A program made the translations under genes and the position numbers. From contig JAJZUT010000024.1 of assembly GCA_021847105.1 (NCBI GenBank), positions 1-51,965 of the forward strand: 51,965 nt of DNA, written 5' to 3'. This stretch comes from Pseudomonadota bacterium. Its GTDB lineage: Bacteria > Pseudomonadota > Gammaproteobacteria > Steroidobacterales > Steroidobacteraceae. Position 1 is the stretch's first letter, and the number at the start of each line of letters is the position of its first letter. Under the pieces are notes generated by a model that saw nothing but the letters and a program-made list of their open reading frames with translations, was not told where the DNA came from and searched no databases. Of this stretch, positions 7,119-16,577 are shown one piece after another.

Positions 7119-8675
7119 ATGGCGAGCGCACCGGAGGCCCGTTTTATCGAGGCGCGTCTGCACCAGATGCGCCTCGAGCGTGGAGGGCGAACGATACTGC
7201 AGGACGTAAGCTGGACGATCCGTCCGGGCGAACGTTGGGTGCTGGCAGGCATCAATGGTGCCGGCAAGACTCAGTTGTTGAAGGTCGTGGCCGGCTCGGT
7301 GTGGCCGACGCCGGACAAACCGGGGGTGCGCCAGTACCGCTGGCTCGGCGAACTGTGGCACACGCCGCAGGAAGTCCAGGCGGAGATCGGCTATCTCGGC
7401 CCGGAGCGTCAGGACAAATACGAGCGCTACGGCTGGAATCACACCGTCGAGCAGGTCGTCGGAACGGGCGTACATCGTACCGACATCCCGCTGCACACGC
7501 TCAGCGCGACGGAACGTCAGCGCGTCGCTGCCGTATTGCGCCGACTGCGCATCGATTCTCTCGCCACCCGCGCATTCCTCACGCTGTCCTACGGGGAGCG
7601 GCGTCTGGTGCTGCTGGCGCGGTCGTTGGTTTCCCGGCCGCGGCTGCTGCTGCTCGATGAGCTGCTGAACGGCCTCGATACGCTCAATCGGGGCCGGGCA
7701 CTGCGGTGGCTCGAGGGCTCAAGCCGCTCGATATTGCCGTGGGTGCTCTCGGTCCACCGCGCCGAGGATGTGCCCGCTTCGGCCACGCATGCGCTGATAC
7801 TCGATCACGGTCGGATCGTGTTTCGCGGCGCGCGCGCGCGCGCGCCCCTAGCACGCTGGCTGGCCGAGGGGCCGCCAGGCAGAACGGTACTTCGGTCCGG
7901 CGTGTCCGGCGGCTTGGCTGCGCGCCGTCAGCTGGCGCCAGGGACCGTCCTGGTCAGTCTGGGCGCAGCCGATGTGTATCTCGATGAGCACGTCGCGCTG
8001 CGCAACGTGAACCTGACCGTGCGGGCCGGGGAGTGCTGGGTGGTGCACGGCGGCAATGGTTCGGGCAAGACGACGCTGCTGCGCACGCTCTACGGGGATC
8101 ATGGGGTGGCAGCCGGCGGGCGCATCGTTCGCGCGGGTATCGAGCCGGGCGTGCCGCTCGAGACATTTCAGCGGCGCGTGGCGCTCGTGGCACCGCACCT
8201 GCAGGCCGATCACCCAAGCGAGATGACCGTGGCCGAGGTGGTACAGTCGGGCCGTTACGCGAGCATCGGCTTGAACGAAGCGCCGACTGCGGCCGACCGG
8301 GCCGCCGCCCGGCGCGCAATGCGTGAATTCGAGGTGCTGCCGTTTGCGCAGCGGACCGTGCGGGAGTTGTCCTACGGGCAGTTGCGCCGCGCGCTGTTTG
8401 CCCGCGCCTGGGTCAATCGACCGCAGTTGCTGCTGCTCGATGAGCCCTTTGCGGGGCTCGACGGACCGACCCAGAGCGAGCTGCAGAGGCGCATCGCACA
8501 TCGGGTTGCCGAGGGCGCTGCCGTCGTGATCGTCGTGCACCGACGCTCCGAATGGCCGCCCTGCGTCACGCACGAGGCGCAGCTGGCGACTGGTACGCTG
8601 CGTTATGCCGGCCCGGTGCGCCGGATCACTCGAGGGTCATCTCGGTCTGAAACACCGAAACGGCCTGGCCGATGA
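7119..8675 (+). CDS. Duplicated ABC ATPase, ModF-like
   Basis: The 518-residue protein has two complete ABC domains in tandem. Domain 1 has Walker A GINGAGKTQ, signature LSYGERR and Walker B LLLLDELLNGLD. Domain 2 has GGNGSGKTT, LSYGQLR and LLLLDEPFAGLD. There is no membrane domain. The layout and the HRAEDVP / HRRSEWP H-loop context resemble ModF, an orphan double ATPase associated with molybdate systems, but no modABC genes are nearby. Domain 1 has Glu-Leu where most have Glu-Pro after the Walker B. It is divergent from the glycosyltransferase gene across 92 bases, and its 3' end overlaps phzF-like DNA on the other strand by 50 bases. Confidence 0.85.
   Translation: MASAPEARFIEARLHQMRLERGGRTILQDVSWTIRPGERWVLAGINGAGKTQLLKVVAGSVWPTPDKPGVRQYRWLGELWHTPQEVQAEIGYLGPERQDKYERYGWNHTVEQVVGTGVHRTDIPLHTLSATERQRVAAVLRRLRIDSLATRAFLTLSYGERRLVLLARSLVSRPRLLLLDELLNGLDTLNRGRALRWLEGSSRSILPWVLSVHRAEDVPASATHALILDHGRIVFRGARARAPLARWLAEGPPGRTVLRSGVSGGLAARRQLAPGTVLVSLGAADVYLDEHVALRNVNLTVRAGECWVVHGGNGSGKTTLLRTLYGDHGVAAGGRIVRAGIEPGVPLETFQRRVALVAPHLQADHPSEMTVAEVVQSGRYASIGLNEAPTAADRAAARRAMREFEVLPFAQRTVRELSYGQLRRALFARAWVNRPQLLLLDEPFAGLDGPTQSELQRRIAHRVAEGAAVVIVVHRRSEWPPCVTHEAQLATGTLRYAGPVRRITRGSSRSETPKRPGR
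7828..7845 (+). repeat. (GC)9 dinucleotide run inside the ModF-like gene
   Basis: Nine GC units encode an Ala-Arg-Ala-Arg stretch in the linker after the first ABC domain. Alternating purine-pyrimidine DNA of this length can slip or adopt Z-form. A two-base slip would frameshift the second ATPase domain. Confidence 0.6.
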
Positions 8676-9531
8676 TCCACACCGCCGAGGCCACCCCGCC
8701 CGTCATTTCCAGCTCCACTTCCACTCGCCCGGGGCGGTGCAGCCAGCGTCCCTGCACGCCGTGGAACGTGGCTGTGTGCCGATCATGGCTCAGCAGCCCG
8801 TTGTGCACGAGGTATACGCCGAGCAAACCATGGGCGTTGCCACTCACCGGGTCTTCGCCGATGCCCAGTGCCGGGCAGAACATGCGCGACTCGGTGAAAT
8901 GGTCTGCCGCCTGCGGGGTCAGCGCGAATACAAAATACCCGGCCGCTCCGATCTGCGCCGACAGGGTGGTCAGGCGGGTCATGTCCGGCTTGAGGTGATT
9001 CAACGGCTCGGTGCCGCGCACGCCGATCAGCAAGCGTGTGCTGCTGGTGCCGGCGATGCGCAGCGGGCAGCGCGGATCCAGATCGTCGGTGGCAAGGGCG
9101 AGTGCATCGAGCACCGCGAGCCGCTCGCGATCGTTCAATTCGCGTCCGAGCGGTGGTGGATTCTGACGAATCGCGATGCGGCGCTCCTGGCCGCTGCCGC
9201 GCACCTCGATGTCGAGTATTCCGGCTCTGGATTTCTGCCGAACGCGCGCCGGGGCACCGGCGCGTGCGCTCAGCACGTGATGTGCGGCGACGGTGGCGTG
9301 ACCGACGAAGCCTGCTTCGGTGCGCGGCGTGAAGAAGCGTGCGCGAACGTCATGATCCGGCCCATCCGGGGCAAAGAGAAAGGCCGTATCGGCATTGTTC
9401 AGTTCCCGGGCGATCGCGAGCATCTGCGCGTCGGTCAGTCCGTCGGCGTCGAGTACCACGCCGGCCGGGTTGCCCGTGAAGCGCTCAACGGTGAAGGCAT
9501 CCACCTGGTGGATCTGAATCTTGCGGCTCAT
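8626..9531 (-). CDS. PhzF-family isomerase/epimerase-like protein
   Basis: The 301-residue protein has the two-lobed PhzF/diaminopimelate-epimerase-like fold. Signatures are QVDAFTVERFTGNPAGVV at the N-terminus, FFTPRTEAGFVGHATVAAHH, and GIGEDPVSGNAHGLLGVYL in the second half. The residue equivalent to the catalytic Glu of PhzF appears to be Asp here (ELNNADTAFLF), a known variant among uncharacterised relatives. Nothing nearby suggests phenazine synthesis, so the substrate is unknown. It is convergent with the ModF-like gene, sharing 50 bases at their 3' ends. Confidence 0.88.
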   Translation of the reverse strand: MSRKIQIHQVDAFTVERFTGNPAGVVLDADGLTDAQMLAIARELNNADTAFLFAPDGPDHDVRARFFTPRTEAGFVGHATVAAHHVLSARAGAPARVRQKSRAGILDIEVRGSGQERRIAIRQNPPPLGRELNDRERLAVLDALALATDDLDPRCPLRIAGTSSTRLLIGVRGTEPLNHLKPDMTRLTTLSAQIGAAGYFVFALTPQAADHFTESRMFCPALGIGEDPVSGNAHGLLGVYLVHNGLLSHDRHTATFHGVQGRWLHRPGRVEVELEMTGGVASAVWIIGQAVSVFQTEMTLE

Positions 9532-9614
9532 TTGGGTCTCTGTCGCCTCACGCTTCCGCGCTTGACCTGCGCCGAAGGGCGGCCATTCTAGCCCATTGGG
9601 CGCGGATCGGTAGA

Positions 9615-9875
9615 ATGTCGGGGGTGGACGTCGGGGTGGAAGTCAGCCTGTACCCGCTCGAGCGGCGCTTTGCGCCGCTGATCCACGCATTCATCGGACA
9701 GCTCGAGGCCCACCCCGGCCTGAAGGTGCTGCCGGGGAGCTTGAGCACCCAGGTCTATGGGGAGTACGGGCAGGTGTTCTCGGCCCTGCGCGAGGCAATG
9801 CACGCGACGCTCGAGGCTCGCCAGGCGGACGGCGGCCGGGCTGCCTTCGTGCTGAAGGTGCTGGGGCCGCTCTGA
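9615..9875 (+). CDS. YkoF/MTH1187-like thiamine-binding family protein
   Basis: The 86-residue protein has the ferredoxin-like fold signature of the MTH1187/YkoF group: an N-terminal VEVSLYPLER, a central LEAHPGLKVLPGSLSTQVYGEY and then QVFSALREAMHATLE. Characterised relatives bind thiamine or hydroxymethylpyrimidine. No thiamine biosynthesis or transport gene is adjacent and no TPP riboswitch is visible. The start is the first ATG before the conserved strand and lacks a strong ribosome site. It is divergent from the PhzF-like gene over about 80 bases. Confidence 0.72.
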   Translation: MSGVDVGVEVSLYPLERRFAPLIHAFIGQLEAHPGLKVLPGSLSTQVYGEYGQVFSALREAMHATLEARQADGGRAAFVLKVLGPL

Positions 9876-9977
9876 GTCCGGCAGAGCCGGGGCAGTGGCG
9901 TAAGTGACGCCAACCCGGCACACTAGGGGATTCAATCGTCTGTTTTCCTGCAACGCATCCGGTTAAGAGGTGGGTGA

Positions 9978-10292
9978 ATGGCGCTGCTGCGAGTGATTGA
10001 CCGTGACGGTACGGAGCATGAGGTCGAGGGTAAGACCGGTCAGAAGGTCATGGAGACTCTGCGCGATCTCGACTACGGCGTGGCCGCAGTATGCGGGGGC
10101 ATGTGTTCCTGTGCCACCTGCCATGTGTACGTCGATCCCCAGTGGGCCGAGCGGCTGCCGGCGCCGATGTCCGATGAACGGGAGCTGCTCACCGAACTCG
10201 GCCACTACCAGGACACCTCGCGCCTGTCTTGCCAGATCGAGTTCACGCCCGAGCTCGATGGTCTGCGGGTCACGATCGCCCCGGACGAATGA
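9978..10292 (+). CDS. 2Fe-2S ferredoxin (adrenodoxin/ISC-like)
   Basis: The 104-residue protein is a soluble vertebrate-type 2Fe-2S ferredoxin. Likely cluster ligands are Cys39, Cys45, Cys48 and Cys84 (C-x5-C-x2-C, then a distant C); Cys43 is an extra cysteine in the loop CGGMCSCATC. The ribosome site AAGAGGTG is strong. It would transfer single electrons to a monooxygenase, dioxygenase or cluster-assembly partner. No reductase or P450 is adjacent, so the partner is unknown. A RraB-like gene follows 36 bases downstream on the same strand. Confidence 0.92.
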   Translation: MALLRVIDRDGTEHEVEGKTGQKVMETLRDLDYGVAAVCGGMCSCATCHVYVDPQWAERLPAPMSDERELLTELGHYQDTSRLSCQIEFTPELDGLRVTIAPDE

Positions 10293-10328
10293 GCGCGGCG
10301 TTGCAAGGCGTGCAGGCGGGCCCCTCTC

Positions 10329-10739
10329 GTGCTTGAAGTGATCATCGGACTGGCGGTCGGTGGCGCGCTCATTCTGGCGCTGCTCTACGTGCGCGTGCGC
10401 CGGGCGATCCGCCAGGAGCGCCACGCCGGCCATGACAGCTGGGACGAGATGATGATCGGCCGGTTGCGGGCCGAGGGCTACCATCCGTTCAATGAGTACC
10501 GGGTGGATTTCTTTCTCGGACTGCCGAATGAGGCCGCCTGCGAGGGGGTTCGCGCCCAGCTCGAGCCGGAGGGTTTCGAGATCGACGTCAAGGCGATCGA
10601 GAACGAAAGCGCACTGCCCTTCAGCCTGCACGCCTCGAAAATGATGCAGTTGCTCGTGCCCGACATTCAGGCGTTGAGCCGGCGCATGAATGCGCTGGCC
10701 GAACAGTACCAGGGTCGCTACGACCACTGGGCGGCCTGA
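10329..10739 (+). CDS. Membrane-anchored RraB-like protein
   Basis: The 136-residue protein starts at GTG. An N-terminal hydrophobic helix (about residues 3-22) is followed by a basic stop-transfer segment (RVRRAIRQER). Then comes a RraB-like domain with YRVDFFLGLPNEAACEGVRAQL and GFEIDVKAIENESALPFSLH. RraB proteins bind RNase E and inhibit it; in E. coli the protein is soluble. The anchor is unusual but would co-localise it with membrane-bound RNase E. It probably shares a transcript with the upstream ferredoxin. Confidence 0.72.
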   Translation: MLEVIIGLAVGGALILALLYVRVRRAIRQERHAGHDSWDEMMIGRLRAEGYHPFNEYRVDFFLGLPNEAACEGVRAQLEPEGFEIDVKAIENESALPFSLHASKMMQLLVPDIQALSRRMNALAEQYQGRYDHWAA

Positions 10740-10760
10740 GACGGCCGCGTAGGCGGACGT

Positions 10761-11510
10761 CTATTTATTCTCGGTCTGGCGTTTGACGGCCTCAGCGGCC
10801 GCGGCAATGGCCGCAGGGTCGCCGAGGTAGCGGCTGCCGAGGGGCTTCAGCTGCGCATCGAGCTCGTACAGCAGCGGAACCCCAGTCGGAATGTTGAGTT
10901 CGACGATGTCTCCTTGGGACATGTTGTCGAGCATCTTCACCATGGCGCGCAGGCTGTTACCGTGGGCGGCCACCAGCACGTTACGACCGGCACGCAGCTC
11001 CGGAGCGATGCGCGCGTTCCAGAACGGCAGCACGCGCTCCAGGGTGTCCTTCAGAGACTCCGCCGCGGGGATCTCGCTGGTCGGTACAGCGCCGTAGCGC
11101 GCATCGAAGCGTGGGTGACGCGGATCGTCGGCCGGCAGCGGCGGCGGCGGCACATCGTAGCTGCGCCGCCAGATCTTGACCTGCGCATCGCCATGGCGCT
11201 CGACGGTCTGGGCCTTGTTCAGCCCCTGCAGGGCACCGTAGTGGCGTTCGTTGAGGCGCCAGGAGCGCTCGACCGGAATCCACATCCGATCCATCTCATC
11301 GAGCATGATCCACAGCGTACGGATGGCTCGCTTCAACACCGAGGTGAAGGCCACGTCGACCGTGATCTTCTCCTCGAGCAGTTGGCGGCCGGCCTGCATC
11401 GCCTCCTCGCGACCCGCCGGAGCCAGATCGATGTCCGTCCAGCCGGTGAACAGATTTTCCAGATTCCATAAGCTCTGGCCGTGGCGGACGAGAATCAGCT
11501 TTCCGGGCAT
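10761..11510 (-). CDS. gpmA: 2,3-bisphosphoglycerate-dependent phosphoglycerate mutase
   Basis: The 249-residue protein is close in length to E. coli GpmA. The catalytic His10 lies in LVRHGQS; further active-site segments are [14 protein letters not shown] and [13 protein letters not shown]. It interconverts 3- and 2-phosphoglycerate in glycolysis and gluconeogenesis. The start is the ATG immediately before GKLILVRHG; an in-frame upstream extension is low-complexity and not conserved-looking. It lies about 100 bases downstream of gdhB on the same strand and could be co-transcribed with it. Confidence 0.95.
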   Translation of the reverse strand: MPGKLILVRHGQSLWNLENLFTGWTDIDLAPAGREEAMQAGRQLLEEKITVDVAFTSVLKRAIRTLWIMLDEMDRMWIPVERSWRLNERHYGALQGLNKAQTVERHGDAQVKIWRRSYDVPPPPLPADDPRHPRFDARYGAVPTSEIPAAESLKDTLERVLPFWNARIAPELRAGRNVLVAAHGNSLRAMVKMLDNMSQGDIVELNIPTGVPLLYELDAQLKPLGSRYLGDPAAIAAAAEAVKRQTENK

Positions 11511-11614
11511 GCGGGCCCCTCCGAGACGTAGGTGTGCCCCGCCCGCCGGTGCGAGTGAACGGCCTGAGCGGCGGCGCGGGCTGGCAAGTATAGCCGAGGG
11601 CGCACCGCCGACCG

Positions 11615-14600
11615 CTATTCGGCGAGCTTGCGCAGCGATTCGACCCCGACCGTGAGGGTGGCGAAGTCTGCCGTGCCTGCCGCACGCATTTCCTTCAGCG
11701 TGCGCTCCCAATGCGCGAGCTTGTGCCCTTCCGCCTCCTGCCACGCGGCGACGCGCTCGGCGGCGCTGCCACGGCCGCGGCGGTCGAGAACGCGCTCGAC
11801 GAGCGCCCGGTGGATGCGCATCGCCGCATCGCGCACGCCGGTGCGAGCGGTGGCCTGCCAGGGGCCATCGACTGAGAGTTGATTGATCTGTGCGCGCAGC
11901 CAGTCGAGGCCGGTGCGGGCGCCGACCTCGAAATACATGCGCGCCGTGTCGGCCACTGCCACGTGGTGCGCGGCGGCAATTTCCACGACGTCGAGCGACG
12001 CATTATGCGCCTCCAGACTCGCCACGCGCGCGGCGAGCGCCGCGGGCAGGCCGGCTGCGACGAGCTGACCATGCGCACTGTCGAAGTTCTCGCGCCAAGC
12101 GCCACACAGCACCTGCGGGATCCGTGCACCGATTTCCTGCACCCCGGCACGGAACTCGCGCACCGCAGTGTCGACCTTCAGCGCCGGTCGGCGCGCGAGC
12201 AGCCAGTAAGTGACGTGGCGCAACAATCGGCTGGTCTCGAACATCGCCGCATATTGGATCTTCGCCGGCGCGCGGTTGTCGAGAGACTCGATGTCCTCCC
12301 ACAGGTCGCGGGACTGGAAAATCTCTCGCGCCGCGGTGAATGCACGGGCGATCTGCGCCGGGCCGGCGCCCGTGTCCTCTTGAGCGCGCAGCACGAACGT
12401 CGGCCCCATGCGGTTGATCAGGCTGTTGGCAGTCGCCGTCGCGATGATCTCCCGGCGCAGCCTGTGCCGCTCGATGGCGTGCGCAAAGCGCGTGCGCACC
12501 GGACCGGGGAAGTACCGTTCGAGCTCGTTCGAGAGATACGGGTCCTCCGGCACGTCCGAATCGAGCAGATGGGTGTTCAGCCAGATCTTGCCGTACGACA
12601 GCAGGATGGACAGCTCCGGGCGCGTCAGCCCCGCTCCGTTCTTGCGCCGCTCGCTGATTTCCTCGTCACTCGGCAGGAATTCCAGCCCGCGGTTCAGTCC
12701 GCCGGAACGCTCGAGCAGGCGGATCAGATGCTGATACTCGCTGAGGCGCGCTTTCGCTTGCTGCTCGAGCGTGCTGATCGCCTCGCCCTGCAGGTAATTG
12801 TTGCGCAGCACCAGCGTGCAGACCTCCGCCGACATGCGCGCGAGCAGACGGTTGCGCTCGGCGAGGGAGAGCTTGCCGGCGTGCACCAGCGGGTTCAGCA
12901 GGATCTTCAGATTGACTTCGACATCCGAGGTGTTGACCCCAGCGGAATTGTCGATGAAATCGGTGTTGATGCGCCCGCCGGCGAGCGCATATTCGATGCG
13001 TCCTCGCTGGGTACAGCCGAGATTGCCGCCTTCGCCGACCACTTTGGCGCGCAGCTGATTGCCGTTGATGCGCAGCGCGTCGTTGGCTCGGTCGCCGACC
13101 TCGGCGTTGGTTTCCCGGCTGGACTTCACATAGGTGCCGATGCCGCCGTTCCAGAGCAGATCGACGGGCATGGCGAGAATCGCGCGCATAACCTCGACCG
13201 GCGTCGCGGTTGCGCTCTCCAGACCCAGCATTGCCCGTACCTGGGGGGACAGTGCGATCGACTTGGCGCTACGGGGGTAGACGCCGCCGCCGACCGAGAT
13301 GCGTTTGCGGTCGTAATCGTCCCAGCTCGAGCGCGGCAGGGCAAACAGCCGCTGCCGCTCGGCGAAGCTCACTGCCGCATCGGGCTTGGGGTCGAGGAAA
13401 ATGTGTCGATGATCGAACGCGGCCTGTAGGAGGATGTGCCGCGAGAGCAGCATGCCGTTGCCGAAAACGTCGCCGGACATGTCGCCGATGCCCGCGACCG
13501 TGAATTCCTCTTTCTGAATATCGACCCCGAGTTCACGGAAATGCCGTTTGACGCACTCCCAGGCGCCGCGGGCGGTAATGCCAAGCCCCTTGTGGTCGTA
13601 GCCGGCCGAGCCGCCCGAGGCGAAGGCATCGCCGAGCCAGAAGCCGTACTCGGCTGCAATGGCGTTCGCGGTGTCGGAAAATGTGGCCGTTCCCTTGTCC
13701 GCTGCGACCACCAGATACGGGTCGTCGCCGTCGCCGCGCACGACCTGGGGAGGCGGCTCGATCTTGCCGGCGACAATGTTGTCCGTCACATCGAGCAATC
13801 CGCGGATGAAGGTGCGGTAGCTGGCGATGACCTCGGCCTGCACCTCTTCGCGGCTGCCCTGCGGCAGGCATTTCGGCACGAAGCCGCCCTTGGCGCCCAC
13901 CGGTACGATCAGGGTGTTCTTGACGTGCTGTGCCTTCATCAGGCCGAGGATCTCGGTGCGGAAGTCTTCGCGCCGATCCGACCAGCGAATGCCGCCACGA
14001 GCCACATCGCCCATGCGCAGGTGCACCCCCTCAACGCGCGGGCTGTAGACGAAGATTTCGTACTTCGGGCGCGGCAGGGGCAGGTCCGGGATCGCAGCCG
14101 GATCGAACTTGAACGACAGGTAATGCAGGGCAGCGCCGGTGGTGTCGCGCCGGTAGTAATTGGTCCGCAACGTGGCCAGCACCAGCGTCAGATAGGCCCG
14201 CAGGATGCGGTCTTCATCGAGGCTGCTGACCGCATCGAGCCCGGCACGGATGCGTGCCACGAGCTGCTCGGCGGGGCGCTTGGCAGCCTTGGTACCGTGT
14301 GCACGCTGCGGATCGAAGCGTGCCTCGAAAAGGCGCACCAGCGCCGCGGCGATCGCCGGATTGGCCGCGAGGGTGCGCTCCATGTACGCCTGACTGAAGG
14401 GCACCCCGGTCTGCAGCAGGTAGCGGCAGTAGGCCCGCAGCACCAGAATCTCGCGCGCCGACAGGTCGGCACTGAACAGCAGGCGATTGAAGCCGTCGTT
14501 CTCGGCCGCGCCGTCCCAGCCAGCGGCGAGCGCGTCCTTGAAGCGCTCGGCGGCACGCGCCAGGTCGATCGCGACGCCGTCGCGATGCTCGAGCTCGAAG

Positions 14601-16474
14601 TCTTGGATCCAGGCGATGCCGCCTTCGGGCCAGGCGAGCTCGTAGGGTCGCTCGGCGATCACCCGCAGGCCGAAATTCTCCAGCATGGGCAGCAGGTCGG
14701 AGATCGACACCGGTGCGCCGAGCTTCACGATCTTCAGATGCAGTGCTGCCGGGCCCTGTTCCTGCGCCCGATGCAGGCTGACCTGCCGTCCGAGCGGCGC
14801 CGTGCGTAACTGCTCGAGATCTGCAATGTCGGCGAGCGCCTCAGCCGGCGGGACCTCCTCCTCGTAGGCCATCGGGAAGACGTGCCGGTAGCGACTGGCG
14901 AGCACCAGTCCGTCGGCCTCTCCCCGGCGGGCGATCAGCACATCATGCAGGTGATCGCTCCAGGAGAGGGTGGCGTCGGAAATCTGCCGTTCAATTGCTG
15001 CGACGTCGATCTTGTGATGCTCGCCTGGAACGGTGCGCACCACCACGTGTACCCGCGCGTGGCTGGCGCTGGAGATCTGCACCTGGCTCTCGACGGATTT
15101 GCCGCCGAAGCCCGCGAGCACGATGTGCTCGATACGCTGGCGAACGTCGGTGTTGTAACGATCTCGCGGCACATATACCAGGCACGAGAAGAACCGGTGA
15201 TACGGATCGCGCCGCGCGAGCAAGCGCACTGTGCGCCGCTCGTAAAGGTTGACGACGCCGCGGCAGATGCGCACGAGGTCATGGGTGTTCGCCTGGAACA
15301 GTTCGTCGCGGGGGTAGGTCTCCAGAACGTTCAGCACGGCCTTGCCGTCGTGGCTCTGTGGATCGAGACCGAAGTATTGGATGACGCGCGCGACCTTCAG
15401 GCGCAGCACCGGGATGTCGCGCGGGCTGCGGTGATAGGCGGTGGAGGTCCACAGGCCCAGGAATCGGTGCTCGCCGCTCACCTCGCCGCGCGCGTCGAAA
15501 ATCTTCACGCCGACGTAATCGAGGTATTCGGCGCGGTGGATGGTGGAGACCGAGTTTGCCTTGGTCAGCACCAGCAGTTCCCGCTCGCGCGCTCGCTCGC
15601 GGATCTCATCTTGCAGCCGGGTCAGTGACGGGCGCTCGTTAGGGCTGCGCGCGCGCAGGATGCCAAGGCCCGTGCGCGGCTCGGATTTGAGCACGTCCTG
15701 ACGCGCGCCGCGTTCCAGCCGGTACTGGCGGTAGCCGAGGAAGACGAAATTTCGCTCTTCCATCCACTGCAGCAATTGACGGGCTTCACTGATTTCTTCG
15801 CTCGAAAGCGGTGGCGGGCTACGCTCGAGCTCCGCGACTACGCTGCGCACACGCTCGCGCATCGAATCCCAGTCCTCGACTGCGGCCGCCACTTCGTGCA
15901 GCGTGGCTTCGATCTGCGCACGCAGCCGCTCGAGCGTCTCGGCATCGGTGCACCGGTCGATCTCGTACATTTCCCACGATTCGGTGCGGTGCGGCCGGGC
16001 GCCGTCGGCGCCGAATGCACTGATGCGCCCGCGGGCATCTCGGCGTGTCTCGAAAACCGGATGCACGATCAGGTGCATGGCGAGGCCGGCGCGGTTGAAC
16101 GTCAATCCGAGCGAATCAATGAGAAAGGGTCGATCGTCCGTGACGATCTGTACCACGGTGTGCGCAGAGTCGAATCCGTCGCGCTCCCGATCGGGGTTGA
16201 AAACGCGCACCAGCGACTGTCCGGGAGATCGGCGCAGCCCGAGTTGCAGATGACAATGCGCCGCGTGCGCGAGCGCTTCGGGAGCGCGGGCCGCCAGGTC
16301 CTCCTCGCCGACTCCACGGTAGTAGGTTCGAAGGAATGGCGCCGCTAGGCGAGCCGCCGCGGCCGGTGCGCCGCGTGGCAGGCGGATGCGGGCGATTCGA
16401 TCGATGAGCGCGAGACGCGCGGGAGGGATGCTGCGCAGGTGCCGGCCATCGCCGGCGGCGGATGAGGCGTGCAT
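11615..16474 (-). CDS. gdhB: NAD-dependent glutamate dehydrogenase, 180-kDa class
   Basis: The 1619-residue protein has the full length expected of the large GDH-180 family. The catalytic core contains [20 protein letters not shown] (substrate and catalytic lysines) and [15 protein letters not shown]. The Rossmann segment is [16 protein letters not shown]. Long regulatory N- and C-terminal regions flank it. It deaminates glutamate to 2-oxoglutarate for amino-acid catabolism. No ribosome site precedes the ATG. A minus-strand TATAAT at 16491-16486 would start transcription only a few bases upstream, so translation may be nearly leaderless. It is divergent from hpd. Confidence 0.95.
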   Translation of the reverse strand: MHASSAAGDGRHLRSIPPARLALIDRIARIRLPRGAPAAAARLAAPFLRTYYRGVGEEDLAARAPEALAHAAHCHLQLGLRRSPGQSLVRVFNPDRERDGFDSAHTVVQIVTDDRPFLIDSLGLTFNRAGLAMHLIVHPVFETRRDARGRISAFGADGARPHRTESWEMYEIDRCTDAETLERLRAQIEATLHEVAAAVEDWDSMRERVRSVVAELERSPPPLSSEEISEARQLLQWMEERNFVFLGYRQYRLERGARQDVLKSEPRTGLGILRARSPNERPSLTRLQDEIRERARERELLVLTKANSVSTIHRAEYLDYVGVKIFDARGEVSGEHRFLGLWTSTAYHRSPRDIPVLRLKVARVIQYFGLDPQSHDGKAVLNVLETYPRDELFQANTHDLVRICRGVVNLYERRTVRLLARRDPYHRFFSCLVYVPRDRYNTDVRQRIEHIVLAGFGGKSVESQVQISSASHARVHVVVRTVPGEHHKIDVAAIERQISDATLSWSDHLHDVLIARRGEADGLVLASRYRHVFPMAYEEEVPPAEALADIADLEQLRTAPLGRQVSLHRAQEQGPAALHLKIVKLGAPVSISDLLPMLENFGLRVIAERPYELAWPEGGIAWIQDFELEHRDGVAIDLARAAERFKDALAAGWDGAAENDGFNRLLFSADLSAREILVLRAYCRYLLQTGVPFSQAYMERTLAANPAIAAALVRLFEARFDPQRAHGTKAAKRPAEQLVARIRAGLDAVSSLDEDRILRAYLTLVLATLRTNYYRRDTTGAALHYLSFKFDPAAIPDLPLPRPKYEIFVYSPRVEGVHLRMGDVARGGIRWSDRREDFRTEILGLMKAQHVKNTLIVPVGAKGGFVPKCLPQGSREEVQAEVIASYRTFIRGLLDVTDNIVAGKIEPPPQVVRGDGDDPYLVVAADKGTATFSDTANAIAAEYGFWLGDAFASGGSAGYDHKGLGITARGAWECVKRHFRELGVDIQKEEFTVAGIGDMSGDVFGNGMLLSRHILLQAAFDHRHIFLDPKPDAAVSFAERQRLFALPRSSWDDYDRKRISVGGGVYPRSAKSIALSPQVRAMLGLESATATPVEVMRAILAMPVDLLWNGGIGTYVKSSRETNAEVGDRANDALRINGNQLRAKVVGEGGNLGCTQRGRIEYALAGGRINTDFIDNSAGVNTSDVEVNLKILLNPLVHAGKLSLAERNRLLARMSAEVCTLVLRNNYLQGEAISTLEQQAKARLSEYQHLIRLLERSGGLNRGLEFLPSDEEISERRKNGAGLTRPELSILLSYGKIWLNTHLLDSDVPEDPYLSNELERYFPGPVRTRFAHAIERHRLRREIIATATANSLINRMGPTFVLRAQEDTGAGPAQIARAFTAAREIFQSRDLWEDIESLDNRAPAKIQYAAMFETSRLLRHVTYWLLARRPALKVDTAVREFRAGVQEIGARIPQVLCGAWRENFDSAHGQLVAAGLPAALAARVASLEAHNASLDVVEIAAAHHVAVADTARMYFEVGARTGLDWLRAQINQLSVDGPWQATARTGVRDAAMRIHRALVERVLDRRGRGSAAERVAAWQEAEGHKLAHWERTLKEMRAAGTADFATLTVGVESLRKLAE

Positions 16475-16485
16475 GGTGGGCGGCG

Positions 16486-16541
16486 ATTATATACGTCTGG
16501 GCAGCGAGGAGCTGCCAGAGTATAATGGTTGCGATCGCAAC
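16486..16541. promoter_or_regulatory. Divergent gdhB/hpd promoters with a palindromic operator candidate
   Basis: Two perfect -10 hexamers face apart: TATAAT on the minus strand (16491-16486) toward gdhB and TATAAT on the plus strand (16521-16526) toward hpd. Directly after the second lies a perfect 14-base palindrome, GTTGCGATCGCAAC (16528-16541), covering the expected hpd transcription start. A repressor bound there would block hpd. The regulator is not identifiable from the window. Confidence 0.6.
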
Positions 16542-16577
16542 GAAATAAGCGCCGCCCTTGAGGCGACGGAGCTGCCG

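Noticed and set aside
11879..14809. Two long open frames (516 and 457 codons) opposite gdhB
   Set aside because: They mirror the codon structure of gdhB in GC-rich DNA and have no domains or ribosome sites.
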